Assembly (NCBI GenBank): GCA_026125285.1
Contig: JAHCLO010000004.1
Coordinates: 186,001-250,000, forward strand
Reading direction: 5' to 3'
Length of the DNA stretch: 64,000 nt
Origin: Verrucomicrobiia bacterium
Lineage (GTDB): Bacteria > Verrucomicrobiota > Verrucomicrobiia > Limisphaerales > JADLHS01
Positions 17,715-25,885 of the stretch are shown piece by piece. The stretch's first letter is position 1. Each line of letters starts with the position of its first letter. The position numbers were made by a program, and so were the translations under genes. The notes under the pieces were generated by a model. It did no database searches. It was not told where the DNA came from and saw nothing but the letters and a program-made list of their open reading frames with translations.

Positions 17715-18418
17715 GGCCGATACGCGCTGCTCCACCGCCAGTCTTCCCAACGCGCGCACAACCCGGCTTTGACCGGGTTGTCATGGATGTAATCCGCCAG
17801 CCGGGCGCGTTCCGCATCGTCCCTCACCAGATGATCGTAATACTCCCTGGCCCAGAACGGTTCACCCGTCCTGCCCAGCAACTTGTTCGCTTCGCGCCCG
17901 GTGAACCCTTTCCAGCTCTTCACAATCTCGTCCAGCAGATGTTTACTCAGAGGCCGGACGATCACATGCACGTGGTTTGGCATGACGACCCACGGGCCGA
18001 GGTCGTATCGCTGGGTGTGGAAAAAGCGCAGCGCGCCCGCGACCAACTCTGCGATGCGTGAGTCTTTGAGCCAGCATTCCCCGCGTCCCGCGTCGAGGTA
18101 GGCTTCGATCTTCTCCGAGTACAACTCGAACAGGCGTCGCCGCTCCCCCGGGGAAAGACTCTCGCCGACTGGAAAGTCGGCGTTACGTAGCGCCGGTTTT
18201 CCAACCGGCGCGGCGGCCACCTTCGCCAGCAACGCTTCGCGCTCCGCTTGGAACTGCCGCAGCACTTCTTGAGGCAACGTGCCCTCCAGGCGAAACGTGA
18301 CAAAGTAGGAACGACCTTGCGCGCGCAGGTGTGGCAGGTATCCCCGGTCGTAGCGCCCGGCCAAACGAGGCGGCGGCTTCGGTTCGAGGAATTCCATGTG
18401 CGGAGCGTAGCCGGGCAT
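17711..18418 (-). CDS. REP-associated tyrosine transposase (RAYT, TnpA_REP/Y1 family)
   Basis: A 235-residue single-strand DNA transposase of the IS200/TnpA_REP group. Diagnostics are the HUH-type motif in VVMPNHVHVIVRPLSKHL, the FYxHLVRD-like segment EYYDHLVRDDAE holding the probable nucleophilic Tyr, and the closing YIHDNPVKAGL plus DWRWSSAYRP typical of RAYTs. These enzymes recognise a GTAG tetranucleotide beside a hairpin, which is exactly what surrounds the gene. Residues about 70-85 (PVGKPALRNADFPVG) are encoded by a REP pair inserted in frame. An internal ATG at 18398 (MEFLEPK) is an alternative start. The protein seems intact and is probably domesticated, since no terminal repeats of a full insertion sequence are seen. 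Confidence 0.92.
   Translation of the reverse strand: MPGYAPHMEFLEPKPPPRLAGRYDRGYLPHLRAQGRSYFVTFRLEGTLPQEVLRQFQAEREALLAKVAAAPVGKPALRNADFPVGESLSPGERRRLFELYSEKIEAYLDAGRGECWLKDSRIAELVAGALRFFHTQRYDLGPWVVMPNHVHVIVRPLSKHLLDEIVKSWKGFTGREANKLLGRTGEPFWAREYYDHLVRDDAERARLADYIHDNPVKAGLCARWEDWRWSSAYRP
18163..18210. repeat. REP pair inside the RAYT coding region
   Basis: Hairpin B (GCCGACTGGAAAGTCGGC then GTTAC) directly abuts GTAG plus hairpin A (CGCCGGTTTTCCAACCGGCG). The two tetranucleotides meet in the centre at 18186/18187. The block is 48 bases, 16 codons, and contains no stop in the RAYT frame. Confidence 0.9.
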
Positions 18419-18437
18419 CCGCCGGCTGGAAAGTAGT

Positions 18438-18566
18438 GTATCGCCGGTTTTCCAACCGGCGTGTATCCGATCCAGACACTCGCCGACTGAAAGTCAGCGC
18501 GACGAGACCCTGCCGACTGGAAAGTCAGCGCTACGAGACCCCCGCCGACCGGAAAGTCGGCGCTAC
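18438..18566. repeat. REP array 4 (upstream of RAYT)
   Basis: One hairpin A with a GTAT lead (18438-18461) and three hairpin B copies (about 18480-18503, 18512-18533 and 18544-18566), the last two ending in GCTAC. This array sits between the RAYT start and the ECF-type promoter of the subtilase. Confidence 0.85.
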
Positions 18567-18593
18567 ACACGGCAAAGAATTCCTTCATTTCGT

Positions 18594-18623
18594 TGTAAGG
18601 CCGGCTCGCGAACTGCGGTTTAA
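18594..18623 (+). promoter_or_regulatory. Putative ECF-type promoter for the subtilase
   Basis: TGTAAG at 18594-18599, a 17-base spacer, then GGTTTAA at 18617-18623. Its spacing and both elements match the promoter in front of the ECF sigma gene. The start codon of the subtilase lies 143 bases further on. Confidence 0.65.
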
Positions 18624-18766
18624 CCCTCTGTGACCACCCAACACAAACTCAACCACCGTGCCGGTTCCGACCGGGAGCATCGTTGCTTTCCGTGAAAGAT
18701 TCCTGCGCGGCCTGCGAATACCTCTTTGTGCCTTGGACAAAAACGACCAGTGAACCTAAACACATC

Positions 18767-20740
18767 ATGAAAACAATCAGTGCATTCGGGTGGCCGTTGG
18801 CCGCCATCATCCTTGCCTTTGGAACCACTCTGGCCGCTCTCGGTCAGCCGATTCCGGGCCAGTACATCGCCGTGTTCAAAGCCGATGTTCCCGATCCCGC
18901 TGCTGCGGCGCGCGAATTGGAAAACCAGCACGGCATAACTGCCAGCTATGTCTATCAAAACTCCCTCCGCGGCTTCGCCTTTGCCGGCAACGCGCAGGCG
19001 GCCCAGGCACTGGCCCGCAATCCCCGGATCGCTTATGTCGAGCAGGACCAACTCGCCCACACTTCGGAGGCCGCCATTCCCACAGGCGTCAGCCGGATCG
19101 GCATTGACGCTTCCCTGCTCAATGCGATCTCGCCGGCGGGAGCGGATGTGGAGGCGCGGATTGCCATCATTGACACTGGATTGCAGCGCAATCACCCAGG
19201 TCTCAACGTGGACTTGGATGGCGTCCGTGTAATCACAACTACCACGAAAGTGAAGGGAAGGACTCAAACTGAAATCACCTTTGACCACGTCTTTGATGAC
19301 GACAATGGCCACGGCACGCACGTTGGCGGGACAGCCGCCGCGAACGGCGCCATTGTGGGCGTTGCCCCGGGTGCGTTGCTGACAGCGGTGAAAGTTCTCA
19401 GCGCCAATGGTTCAGGGCCGTGGTCCTACGTCATCGCCGGCGTGGACTGGGTCGCCGGACAGCCCGGCCGATTTGACGTGGCCAACATGAGCCTGGGCGG
19501 CGGCTATTCGCAGGCGGTCAATGACGCCGTCAAACGAGCGACCGACAAAGGGATTGTGTTTGTGGTTTCGGCGGGCAACGCCTCCACCGATGTCAGTCAG
19601 ATGTCGCCGGCCTCCGAGCCGAGCGCGATCACCGTTTCGGCCATGGTGGATTACGATGGAGTGCCCGGCGGATTGGGGTCGGGCGACTACGTTTCCTGCA
19701 AGAACGCGGACGGCACCGGAGGCGCATTGCACCCCGACGAAGCCTTTGCCTGCTTCAGCAACTACGGCGAGGGTGTGGATATTTGCGCGCCGGGTGTACG
19801 CATTTATTCCACCTGGCCACAAACCCTCGGTGATCAGACCGGTTATCACACCATCTCCGGCACCAGCATGGCTGCGCCGCACGTTGCTGGGGCAGCCGCG
19901 CTCTACGTGGCGCTCAACCGTGCGAGCCGCACCGAAACCCAGGTTTGGGTGGCACAGGTGACAACGGCCCTGACGACAACCGGTTGGCGCGTGGGCGACT
20001 ACGGCTACTTCGACTATTACACTGCGGACACCTCCTTACCCCGGCCCACCGGCGACAAGGATTCCTTTCGCGAACCGCTTCTAAATGTGAGTTCCCTCTT
20101 GGGGGTGAGCGCTCGACCGGAGCCAGAAATCGTCGTCACCATTTCCGAGCCTGCGGAAGGCGATACGCTACTGACCGGGGCGTCGGTGGCTTTCGCGGCA
20201 ACCGCCTCCCAGGGAAGCTCGGACCTGACGGATGCGATCGTCTGGACCTCAAGTCGTGACGGTGCGCTCGGAACGGGTGGCTCAATTTCCGCCGCGTTGA
20301 GCGAAGGCACGCACAGCATTGTTGCCTCGGTATCGGACGCCGCCAGCACCTTCGGCGGTGCCGCTTCGATCACCGTTGTTGCGGGTGAGGCCACGCCAAC
20401 GCCCAAGCAGTTGTTCGTCGCCATCTCCTTCAACAAGTCGGGAGACGTGCCGGTGTACCGCGACAATGAGACGATGATTTCCTATTTCGACGTTACCGAC
20501 GAACTGAACGCGCCTGTGCAGGATGCCTGGGTTTCCGGTACCTTGAAAACCCCGGCAGGCGGCACACTCACCGCGTCCGGCTACACCGACGCTAACGGGC
20601 GCTACACCGCAAGCCTGAAGCTGAACGGCAAACAGGGCGGGGCCAACAACTACGGACCCTGGACGGTTACAGGCTACGCCACCAAATCGGGCTATCTGCG
20701 TAGCGCGGACGTCACCCGCTCCTTTGAATTGAGGAAGTGA
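18767..20740 (+). CDS. Secreted subtilisin-family (S8) serine protease
   Basis: 657 residues. A signal peptide (MKTISAFGWPLAAIILAFG, cleavage probably after LAALG) is followed by an inhibitor-I9-like propeptide (GQYIAVFKADVPD ... YVEQDQ). The catalytic domain has Asp136 in IIDTG, His182 in NGHGTHVGG and Ser367 in SGTSMAAPHVAG, the complete triad. After about residue 430 there is an Ig-like segment (VVTISEPAEGDTLLTGASVA) and a C-terminal beta domain with DANGRYTASLKL, perhaps for surface attachment or substrate binding. ATG 18767 gives the signal peptide; the earlier in-frame start at 18683 does not. It is placed under a promoter matching that of the nearby ECF sigma factor. Confidence 0.95.
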   Translation: MKTISAFGWPLAAIILAFGTTLAALGQPIPGQYIAVFKADVPDPAAAARELENQHGITASYVYQNSLRGFAFAGNAQAAQALARNPRIAYVEQDQLAHTSEAAIPTGVSRIGIDASLLNAISPAGADVEARIAIIDTGLQRNHPGLNVDLDGVRVITTTTKVKGRTQTEITFDHVFDDDNGHGTHVGGTAAANGAIVGVAPGALLTAVKVLSANGSGPWSYVIAGVDWVAGQPGRFDVANMSLGGGYSQAVNDAVKRATDKGIVFVVSAGNASTDVSQMSPASEPSAITVSAMVDYDGVPGGLGSGDYVSCKNADGTGGALHPDEAFACFSNYGEGVDICAPGVRIYSTWPQTLGDQTGYHTISGTSMAAPHVAGAAALYVALNRASRTETQVWVAQVTTALTTTGWRVGDYGYFDYYTADTSLPRPTGDKDSFREPLLNVSSLLGVSARPEPEIVVTISEPAEGDTLLTGASVAFAATASQGSSDLTDAIVWTSSRDGALGTGGSISAALSEGTHSIVASVSDAASTFGGAASITVVAGEATPTPKQLFVAISFNKSGDVPVYRDNETMISYFDVTDELNAPVQDAWVSGTLKTPAGGTLTASGYTDANGRYTASLKLNGKQGGANNYGPWTVTGYATKSGYLRSADVTRSFELRK

Positions 20741-20927
20741 TCGCGCCAATGTGGTAACGGAGACCACCGGGCGGCTAAAGGCAGTGTGGCGGAAATGAGG
20801 ACCGCCCACCGCGTTCGCCGCCCGGACCTTTGACCAATCCACCGGGTTGAGTTGTGTTGGTCAAGGTCGTGACAGCCTGCGGTTCGCCGCGGGCTGTTTG
20901 CTTCAAGCGCGCGGCTTGCATGCGCCC

Positions 20928-20993
20928 GTAGCGCCGGTTTTCCAACCGGCGCGAACTTGTTTCCGCTCACGCCGACTGGAAAGTCGGCGTTAC
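20928..20993. repeat. REP pair 5 (after the subtilase)
   Basis: GTAG plus hairpin A at 20928-20952 and hairpin B plus GTTAC at 20971-20993, with the tetranucleotides pointing outward. A decayed hairpin A follows at about 20999-21018. The rest of the 350-base gap holds no evident gene. Confidence 0.88.
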
Positions 20994-21056
20994 GTCACAC
21001 GCTTTTCCAACTGGCGCACAAGCGCCTGCTTCCTCAAAAGAAAAAGTTCGAGTTGT

Positions 21057-21086
21057 TGTAAGGTTCGCCGCCCGCTGCCGGTTTAA
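21057..21086 (+). promoter_or_regulatory. Putative ECF-type promoter for the secreted propeller protein
   Basis: TGTAAG at 21057-21062, a 17-base spacer, then GGTTTAA at 21080-21086. The annotated ATG at 21093 is only six bases beyond the -10-like element, so the message would be leaderless or use the in-frame TTG at 21114. Confidence 0.65.
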
Positions 21087-21092
21087 CTCTCC

Positions 21093-22463
21093 ATGATCAC
21101 ATACACACTTACCTTGACTCAGCGAAGACTGAATCTCACATCCACTCTTGTCCCGGCGCTCCTGCTCGCGCCGTTGCTCCCACTCCCGGCACAGTCCACC
21201 TGGAAAACCCTGGCCGATTTTGAGTGCGGCCCGCCCGCCTCAATCAATGCGCTGGCCAAGGACGCTGAAGGAAATCTCTACGCCGCCATCTCCACTTCGG
21301 ATGAGAACAACCGAATGCACGCCCAAATTCGCAAGAGCAGCGACCAGGGCGTCACCTGGGCCGTCATTGATACTCTTGCGGCCGGCAGACTCGGTGCCGC
21401 GCAGTACCAGAGCCTGAGCGCTCATCCCGGTGGTCACCTCTACGCTGCGGGTTACTTCACCGCCGAAGATGGCACCCAGCACTGGTTGGTGCGGAAGAGC
21501 GGTCCAGGTGGAATGTCCTGGGCCACCGTAGATGACTTCGCCCTGCCGGGTGGCCAGCGAGCCGCTGCGCAGGCCCTTACTGTGGACGCCAACGGCCATG
21601 TTTACGTGGTGGGTTTTGGCGACGAATCCATGGAGTCCGAGCAATTCCAAGCACGCACGCATTGGCTGGTGCGGCACAGCCGCGATCGTGGCCAGTCTTG
21701 GACCACCATTGACGACTTCGCAGATGGCTTTAGCGCCAAGGCGGCGGCAGTTTTGCATAGCACAAATGGCCTGTTCGTCGCCGGCTCAGGCCGGAATGGA
21801 AACCGTGACGCTGGCGAGCGGTGGCTGGTGCGCAAAGGTACGGTTGGCGACCACGGCAGTTTCCGTTGGCAAACCGTGGACGATTTTCAATTACAAAAAG
21901 TAGAGCCCGGTCGTCAAACGGGCGGGCTGGCAAGCGACCTGGCACTGGACGCCAAGGGCAACCTTTACGCCGTCGGTCGCAGCTACGTTTTCGCCAGTGA
22001 CGGCCGCAGCGCGCACTGGGTGGTGCGTCGGGCCTCGAGTACCGGCACGGACTGGGCGGTCGTGGACACGTTTCAATTGCGCGAAGGTCACTTTGCGGCT
22101 GCGAGCGGCGTGGCCTCCGCAGGCAGGCAAGGCGTGTACGTTGTGGGACGGGCCGCAGACCAAACCGGGGCGCATTGGATCGTACGACACAGCGCGACGG
22201 GCGCGGCGGGCAGTTGGTCCGTGAGTGACCATTTCACCGGCTCAACCGCGAAGGCGGTGTTGTCGGGCGCAAATCTTATTAGCCGAACACCAGACGGCTC
22301 GCTGATGTCATCGGCTGCGGCCTATGCCACCGGCCTCGCGATCGTGAGCGATGCGACTGGCGTGTTGACCGGCGGTTCGGTCACAGCCGAAACCAGCCAC
22401 GCCCTCGTGCGCAAGCTGGAATTTGTGAATCCAACGAAACTGGCGGCCACAGGGGCGCAGTGA
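21093..22463 (+). CDS. Secreted BNR/sialidase-like beta-propeller protein
   Basis: 456 residues with an N-terminal signal sequence (LVPALLLAPLLPLPAQS). The mature part is a run of about seven blades, each with an Asx-box-like core of the form S-x-D-x-G-x-[ST]W (SSDQGVTW, SRDRGQSW) followed by a DDF or DTF strand and a DANGxxYVxG segment. These repeats are typical of secreted propellers; no glycosidase catalytic residues can be assigned. It may bind a surface or glycan, but that is inference. ATG 21093 lies almost on the ECF-type promoter; a TTG at 21114 would still leave a complete signal peptide. Confidence 0.8.
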   Translation: MITYTLTLTQRRLNLTSTLVPALLLAPLLPLPAQSTWKTLADFECGPPASINALAKDAEGNLYAAISTSDENNRMHAQIRKSSDQGVTWAVIDTLAAGRLGAAQYQSLSAHPGGHLYAAGYFTAEDGTQHWLVRKSGPGGMSWATVDDFALPGGQRAAAQALTVDANGHVYVVGFGDESMESEQFQARTHWLVRHSRDRGQSWTTIDDFADGFSAKAAAVLHSTNGLFVAGSGRNGNRDAGERWLVRKGTVGDHGSFRWQTVDDFQLQKVEPGRQTGGLASDLALDAKGNLYAVGRSYVFASDGRSAHWVVRRASSTGTDWAVVDTFQLREGHFAAASGVASAGRQGVYVVGRAADQTGAHWIVRHSATGAAGSWSVSDHFTGSTAKAVLSGANLISRTPDGSLMSSAAAYATGLAIVSDATGVLTGGSVTAETSHALVRKLEFVNPTKLAATGAQ

Positions 22464-22518
22464 ATGAAGACTCGATCTCATTCCATTCCTCAACCCATCA
22501 ACCCATCGGACACGCCCT

Positions 22519-23316
22519 GTGAAACCCGTCTCTCGCTCCGGCTTCACGCTGATTGAACTGCTGGTGGTCATCGCCATCATCGCCATTCTCGCGGCCATGT
22601 TGCTGCCCGCCCTGGCCCGCGCCCAAATGAGTGCCGACGGCGCGGCGTGCCGTAACAACCTGCGTCAGGTGAGCATCGCGCTGCGTCTGTACCTGGAGGA
22701 GGGTAGCGTTTATCCCGGTGTGGGGCGCACCACCTACGCGTCACCCTGGTTCATGCAACTCGAACCTTATCTGGGTGACAGATGGCCCACGAACGACAAC
22801 CCGGCCAATGGAGTTTTTGCCTGTCCCGGTTACAACCGCATTTCGGGCCGTTATCGTCATGGATATGACACGATCTTCGACAGTGGTCGCGGAGCCTACG
22901 GCTACAATTTCAGCGAGACTGCCGCAGGCATTCCCGACCGACAGTGTCGCGGCTTGGGCGGCTACACTGTCAATGAGTCCGGCAGGGGCCGGCCCCTGAA
23001 GGAAAGCCAGGTCGTCCGCCCCACCGAGATGATTGCCGTGACCGATTCCGTCGTGGAGGCCCATGCTCCGAACTACAACAGCTACTCCCCCGGCTATCCG
23101 CTGGCGTCGTATGCAGCCTTGTCCGACCCGCTTTTCATGGGGATCTCGGACCAGCGGTCGCTGGATGGCGGGCGACGCTTCTATGCCCGACGGCACAAGG
23201 ATCGGTTCACGACGTTGTTTTGCGATGGCCATGTGGAAGTGCGGAAGGTGGACGAACTGTTCAATCCGTTTCGGACGGACGTGCGCCAGCGCTGGCATTT
23301 CGACAACCGGCCGTAA
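22519..23316 (+). CDS. Type II pseudopilin-like protein with H-X9-DG motif
   Basis: 265 residues from a GTG start. It begins with a short basic leader ending in Gly, then the class III cleavage/methylation signal and hydrophobic helix (SGFTLIELLVVIAIIAILAA), the hallmark of type IV pilin-like proteins processed by a prepilin peptidase. The C-terminal half has RHKDRFTTLFCDGHVE, which fits the H-X9-DG signature seen in large paralogous families of Verrucomicrobiota and Planctomycetota. It is inner-membrane anchored with a periplasmic head. Its role, whether secretion or surface display, is not known for this family. It directly follows the propeller gene by 55 bases. Confidence 0.92.
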   Translation: MKPVSRSGFTLIELLVVIAIIAILAAMLLPALARAQMSADGAACRNNLRQVSIALRLYLEEGSVYPGVGRTTYASPWFMQLEPYLGDRWPTNDNPANGVFACPGYNRISGRYRHGYDTIFDSGRGAYGYNFSETAAGIPDRQCRGLGGYTVNESGRGRPLKESQVVRPTEMIAVTDSVVEAHAPNYNSYSPGYPLASYAALSDPLFMGISDQRSLDGGRRFYARRHKDRFTTLFCDGHVEVRKVDELFNPFRTDVRQRWHFDNRP

Positions 23317-23320
23317 TGCC

Positions 23321-23386
23321 GTTACGCCGGTTTTCCAACCGGCGAGTTGGATCTTCGGATCACGCCGACAAGAATGTCGGCGATAC
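23321..23386. repeat. REP pair 6 (after the pseudopilin gene)
   Basis: Hairpin A with a GTTA-type lead at 23321-23344 and variant hairpin B (GCCGACAAGAATGTCGGCG) ending in ATAC at 23364-23386. This is the rightmost member of the A/B family that I can find in the window. Confidence 0.85.
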
Positions 23387-23441
23387 GCAGCCCCACGGAG
23401 CGCGGCCCGCTGAGTCCGCGTGTCTCTGCCGCTCCCATTGG

Positions 23442-23468
23442 AACTCGCGGACAAGGCTGTCCGCGCTC
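23442..23468. repeat. Hairpin of a different REP-like family
   Basis: CGCGGACAAGGCTGTCCGCG forms an 8-base-pair palindromic stem and is followed by CTCC. It shares no sequence with hairpins A and B. The surrounding 415-base gap between pseudopilin and deoC has no convincing gene. Confidence 0.6.
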
Positions 23469-23731
23469 CGGGGAATGGGAAACGAATCCTGCGGCTTTGC
23501 GCCTTGGCGCCCTGGCGTTGAATTCGACCTTTCTCCTCATGCCCGGTCACTCCCTGCCAAAGCGGCAATCCTCCCGCACTCTCCGCCTTCACCCCGGTTC
23601 GCCCAACGCTTCGGCGGACAAGCAAGCCACTGCCACGTCCACCGCGCGCCTCCGAACCGGCAATCCAGTTGTGCTCAACCCTCCGCGGCCATACTCTGCT
23701 CAACGTTCGATTCAGTTACATGCTATCTGCG

Positions 23732-24526
23732 ATGAAATACACCTACGAACAACTCGCCAGGATGATTGATCACTCGCTCTTGCATCCGACGATGACGGAT
23801 CGGGAGTTGGAGGACGGCTGCCGGCTGGCCGCCAAATACGGCGTGGCCTCCGTTTGCATCAAACCTTACGCCGTGAAGCGCGCCGCCGAATTGCTCCGGG
23901 GAAGCGGCGTGCTCGTGGGCGCGGTCGTCGGTTTTCCGCATGGCAGCAGCGCCACCGAATCAAAACGCTACGAGACGGAACTGGCCTGCCGCGATGGGGC
24001 CGCCGAGATTGACATGGTCATCAATGTTGGCAAGGCCCTGAGCGGGGATTGGGATTACGTCGAGCGCGACATCAAAGCCGTGTGCGACGAAGCCCACTGC
24101 CACAGCGCGAAGGTGAAGGTCATCTTCGAGAACGATTATCTGACGCAGGGCGGCGCGGGTCTGAGCAGCGACGATTTCAAACGCAGGCTTTGCCAGATCT
24201 GCGAACGCGCGGGCGCAGATTGGGTCAAGACCTCGACCGGCTATGGCTTCGTGAAACAGGCTGACGGCCGCTATAACTACAAGGGTGCGACCGAACATGA
24301 TCTCGCGCTGATGCGCGCGAGTTGCTCGCCGCGCGTGCAGGTCAAAGCCGCGGGCGGTGTGCGGGATCTGGATGGGTTGATCCAAGTGCGCGAACTCGGC
24401 GCGACGCGATGTGGTGCGACGGCCACGGCTGCCATGCTGGATGAATATCGTCGCCGGGAAGAGGCTGAACGAACCGGCGAAGTGAAGGCGGCAGTCTCCG
24501 GTGAACTCGGCCAGGGCGGCTATTGA
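23732..24526 (+). CDS. deoC: Deoxyribose-phosphate aldolase
   Basis: Cleaves 2-deoxyribose 5-phosphate to glyceraldehyde 3-phosphate and acetaldehyde, in deoxynucleoside catabolism. It is a 264-residue class I aldolase. The Schiff-base Lys166 is in VKTSTGYG, with the second family Lys in KAAGGVRD and the N-terminal DHSLLHPTMT and VVGFPHGSS strands. ATG 23732 (MKYTYEQLARMIDH) was chosen over in-frame starts at 23669 and 23720 because it gives the standard N-terminus. It stands alone in its strand context, 415 bases after the pseudopilin gene, with no nucleoside genes nearby. Confidence 0.95.
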   Translation: MKYTYEQLARMIDHSLLHPTMTDRELEDGCRLAAKYGVASVCIKPYAVKRAAELLRGSGVLVGAVVGFPHGSSATESKRYETELACRDGAAEIDMVINVGKALSGDWDYVERDIKAVCDEAHCHSAKVKVIFENDYLTQGGAGLSSDDFKRRLCQICERAGADWVKTSTGYGFVKQADGRYNYKGATEHDLALMRASCSPRVQVKAAGGVRDLDGLIQVRELGATRCGATATAAMLDEYRRREEAERTGEVKAAVSGELGQGGY

Positions 24527-24567
24527 GTTGCCTTCTGCGATGCGAGCACGCTTTAATTTGTGTACTA

Positions 24568-25875
24568 ATGCGTCGGGCGTTACCCATCATCATTTTGATA
24601 GTTCTCGCGGCAGTACTGGCGGCGGTGATCGTTTCCACATCGGGAAGTGCGCCCAAGCGGGTGTTATGGCTGCCGGATGGAGTGCGGGCCGAGTATTTGG
24701 GTACGATGATCGGGAACGCGACTTTCTCCACGGAACTGGCCTGGCATCGCTGGCTGAGGAAAGTCCTGCCTCGCAAGTGGACCGGTTGGATTCCACAAGC
24801 CACCACGGCCAATTGCAGCAGCGGCACGAACAGTGTGACGGTTTACCTGCGGTTGACCGCGCCCGCAGGCGCGATGATCGGTTCCACCCCGTGGCAGGGT
24901 TACCGAACGGAAGACGACCTGGGCTTTCGCTATTCGCGCGAGGGTGGGGGGTGCAGCACGGGTGGTGGGGCGGGTGAACAGCTTCAAGGGTTGATTCTGC
25001 GCTCGTATCCGCGCCGCCAATCCAGCTTCTGGTTGGACCTGCTCGACCAGACCAACGGCGTGATGGCCCGTTTGCGCGTGCCGAATCCGGTGCGGGGTCC
25101 GTTTCCCGAATGGCAAGCATCACCCCTGCCGCAAGCACTGACCAACGGGCCGGTGACCCTCACGCTCGAAGGGTTGGGCCAAACGGGACGCGAACCGTGG
25201 TGGTACATTCGGCCCAAATGGAACCTGATTGCCACCGATCCCGCATGGAGTGAGGCGCGCGTGCGTTACTCCACATTGGCAGATGCCACCGGTAACACGG
25301 GACAGTGGCTCTCTCCGCGAGAACCTGCCTGGCTGGTGCAGGCGCGCGTGTATCGTGAGCGGTTTGAAGACTTCGGCCCGTCAGAGCAGATGGTGGTGAC
25401 GAATCTCGTGATACCCGCGGATGGTGAGTTCGTGGCGATTGATCAATCCGCCGAACTCGCCGGCGTGCGCGTGACGGCCCAGGTACTGACCGGAGCGGGT
25501 ACGTTCATCGTCACCAACGGAGTTTCTCGAGCCATGGTGCCACCCGCGACCCAAGGTTCAGGTTATTCAACTTCCTCGTTCGGGAACACGATAGTGGAAT
25601 CATGGCACGGAGAGATGCCATTTCTGCTGGTGGAAGTGCGAAACGCGCAACCGGGAGATGAACTCTTCATCGGCATGTTTGACGAACAGGGCCGCTTGGT
25701 GGAGTTGGAACGAGATGGCGGTTGGTCTGGCGGCCGTTCCGGGGTGCAATACTATCGGCGTGACTTCAAGCGGCCAGTCAAAGTGCAATCCGTAAATCTG
25801 AAGATTGTCGTGAGCCGGCCATTGGGGTTTGAATTCCTGGTGAATCCCGCCGATGTTCAGCCGGCCAAACCCTGA
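24568..25875 (+). CDS. Membrane-anchored hypothetical protein
   Basis: 435 residues with one N-terminal membrane helix (RRALPIIILIVLAAVLAAVI) and a large extracytoplasmic part with no domain I recognise. The exported part is rich in beta-type segments. The start at 24568 gives the short MRR n-region; a TTG/ATG further upstream would overlap deoC. A TTGCCT-N18-TTTAAT element ends eleven bases before the ATG and may be its promoter. It lies ten bases before the OYE-family gene, so the two are probably co-transcribed. No function is proposed. Confidence 0.7.
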   Translation: MRRALPIIILIVLAAVLAAVIVSTSGSAPKRVLWLPDGVRAEYLGTMIGNATFSTELAWHRWLRKVLPRKWTGWIPQATTANCSSGTNSVTVYLRLTAPAGAMIGSTPWQGYRTEDDLGFRYSREGGGCSTGGGAGEQLQGLILRSYPRRQSSFWLDLLDQTNGVMARLRVPNPVRGPFPEWQASPLPQALTNGPVTLTLEGLGQTGREPWWYIRPKWNLIATDPAWSEARVRYSTLADATGNTGQWLSPREPAWLVQARVYRERFEDFGPSEQMVVTNLVIPADGEFVAIDQSAELAGVRVTAQVLTGAGTFIVTNGVSRAMVPPATQGSGYSTSSFGNTIVESWHGEMPFLLVEVRNAQPGDELFIGMFDEQGRLVELERDGGWSGGRSGVQYYRRDFKRPVKVQSVNLKIVVSRPLGFEFLVNPADVQPAKP

Positions 25876-25885
25876 TTGAAGCAAT

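Noticed and set aside
17711..18418. Complete IS200-type insertion sequence
   Set aside because: No subterminal left/right ends, no accessory TnpB, and the gene is a single copy amid REPs; a domesticated RAYT fits better.
22484..22503. Heptamer repeat before the pseudopilin gene
   Set aside because: The AACCCATC repeat has a period of eight with two copies only, so it is not counted with the heptamer class.
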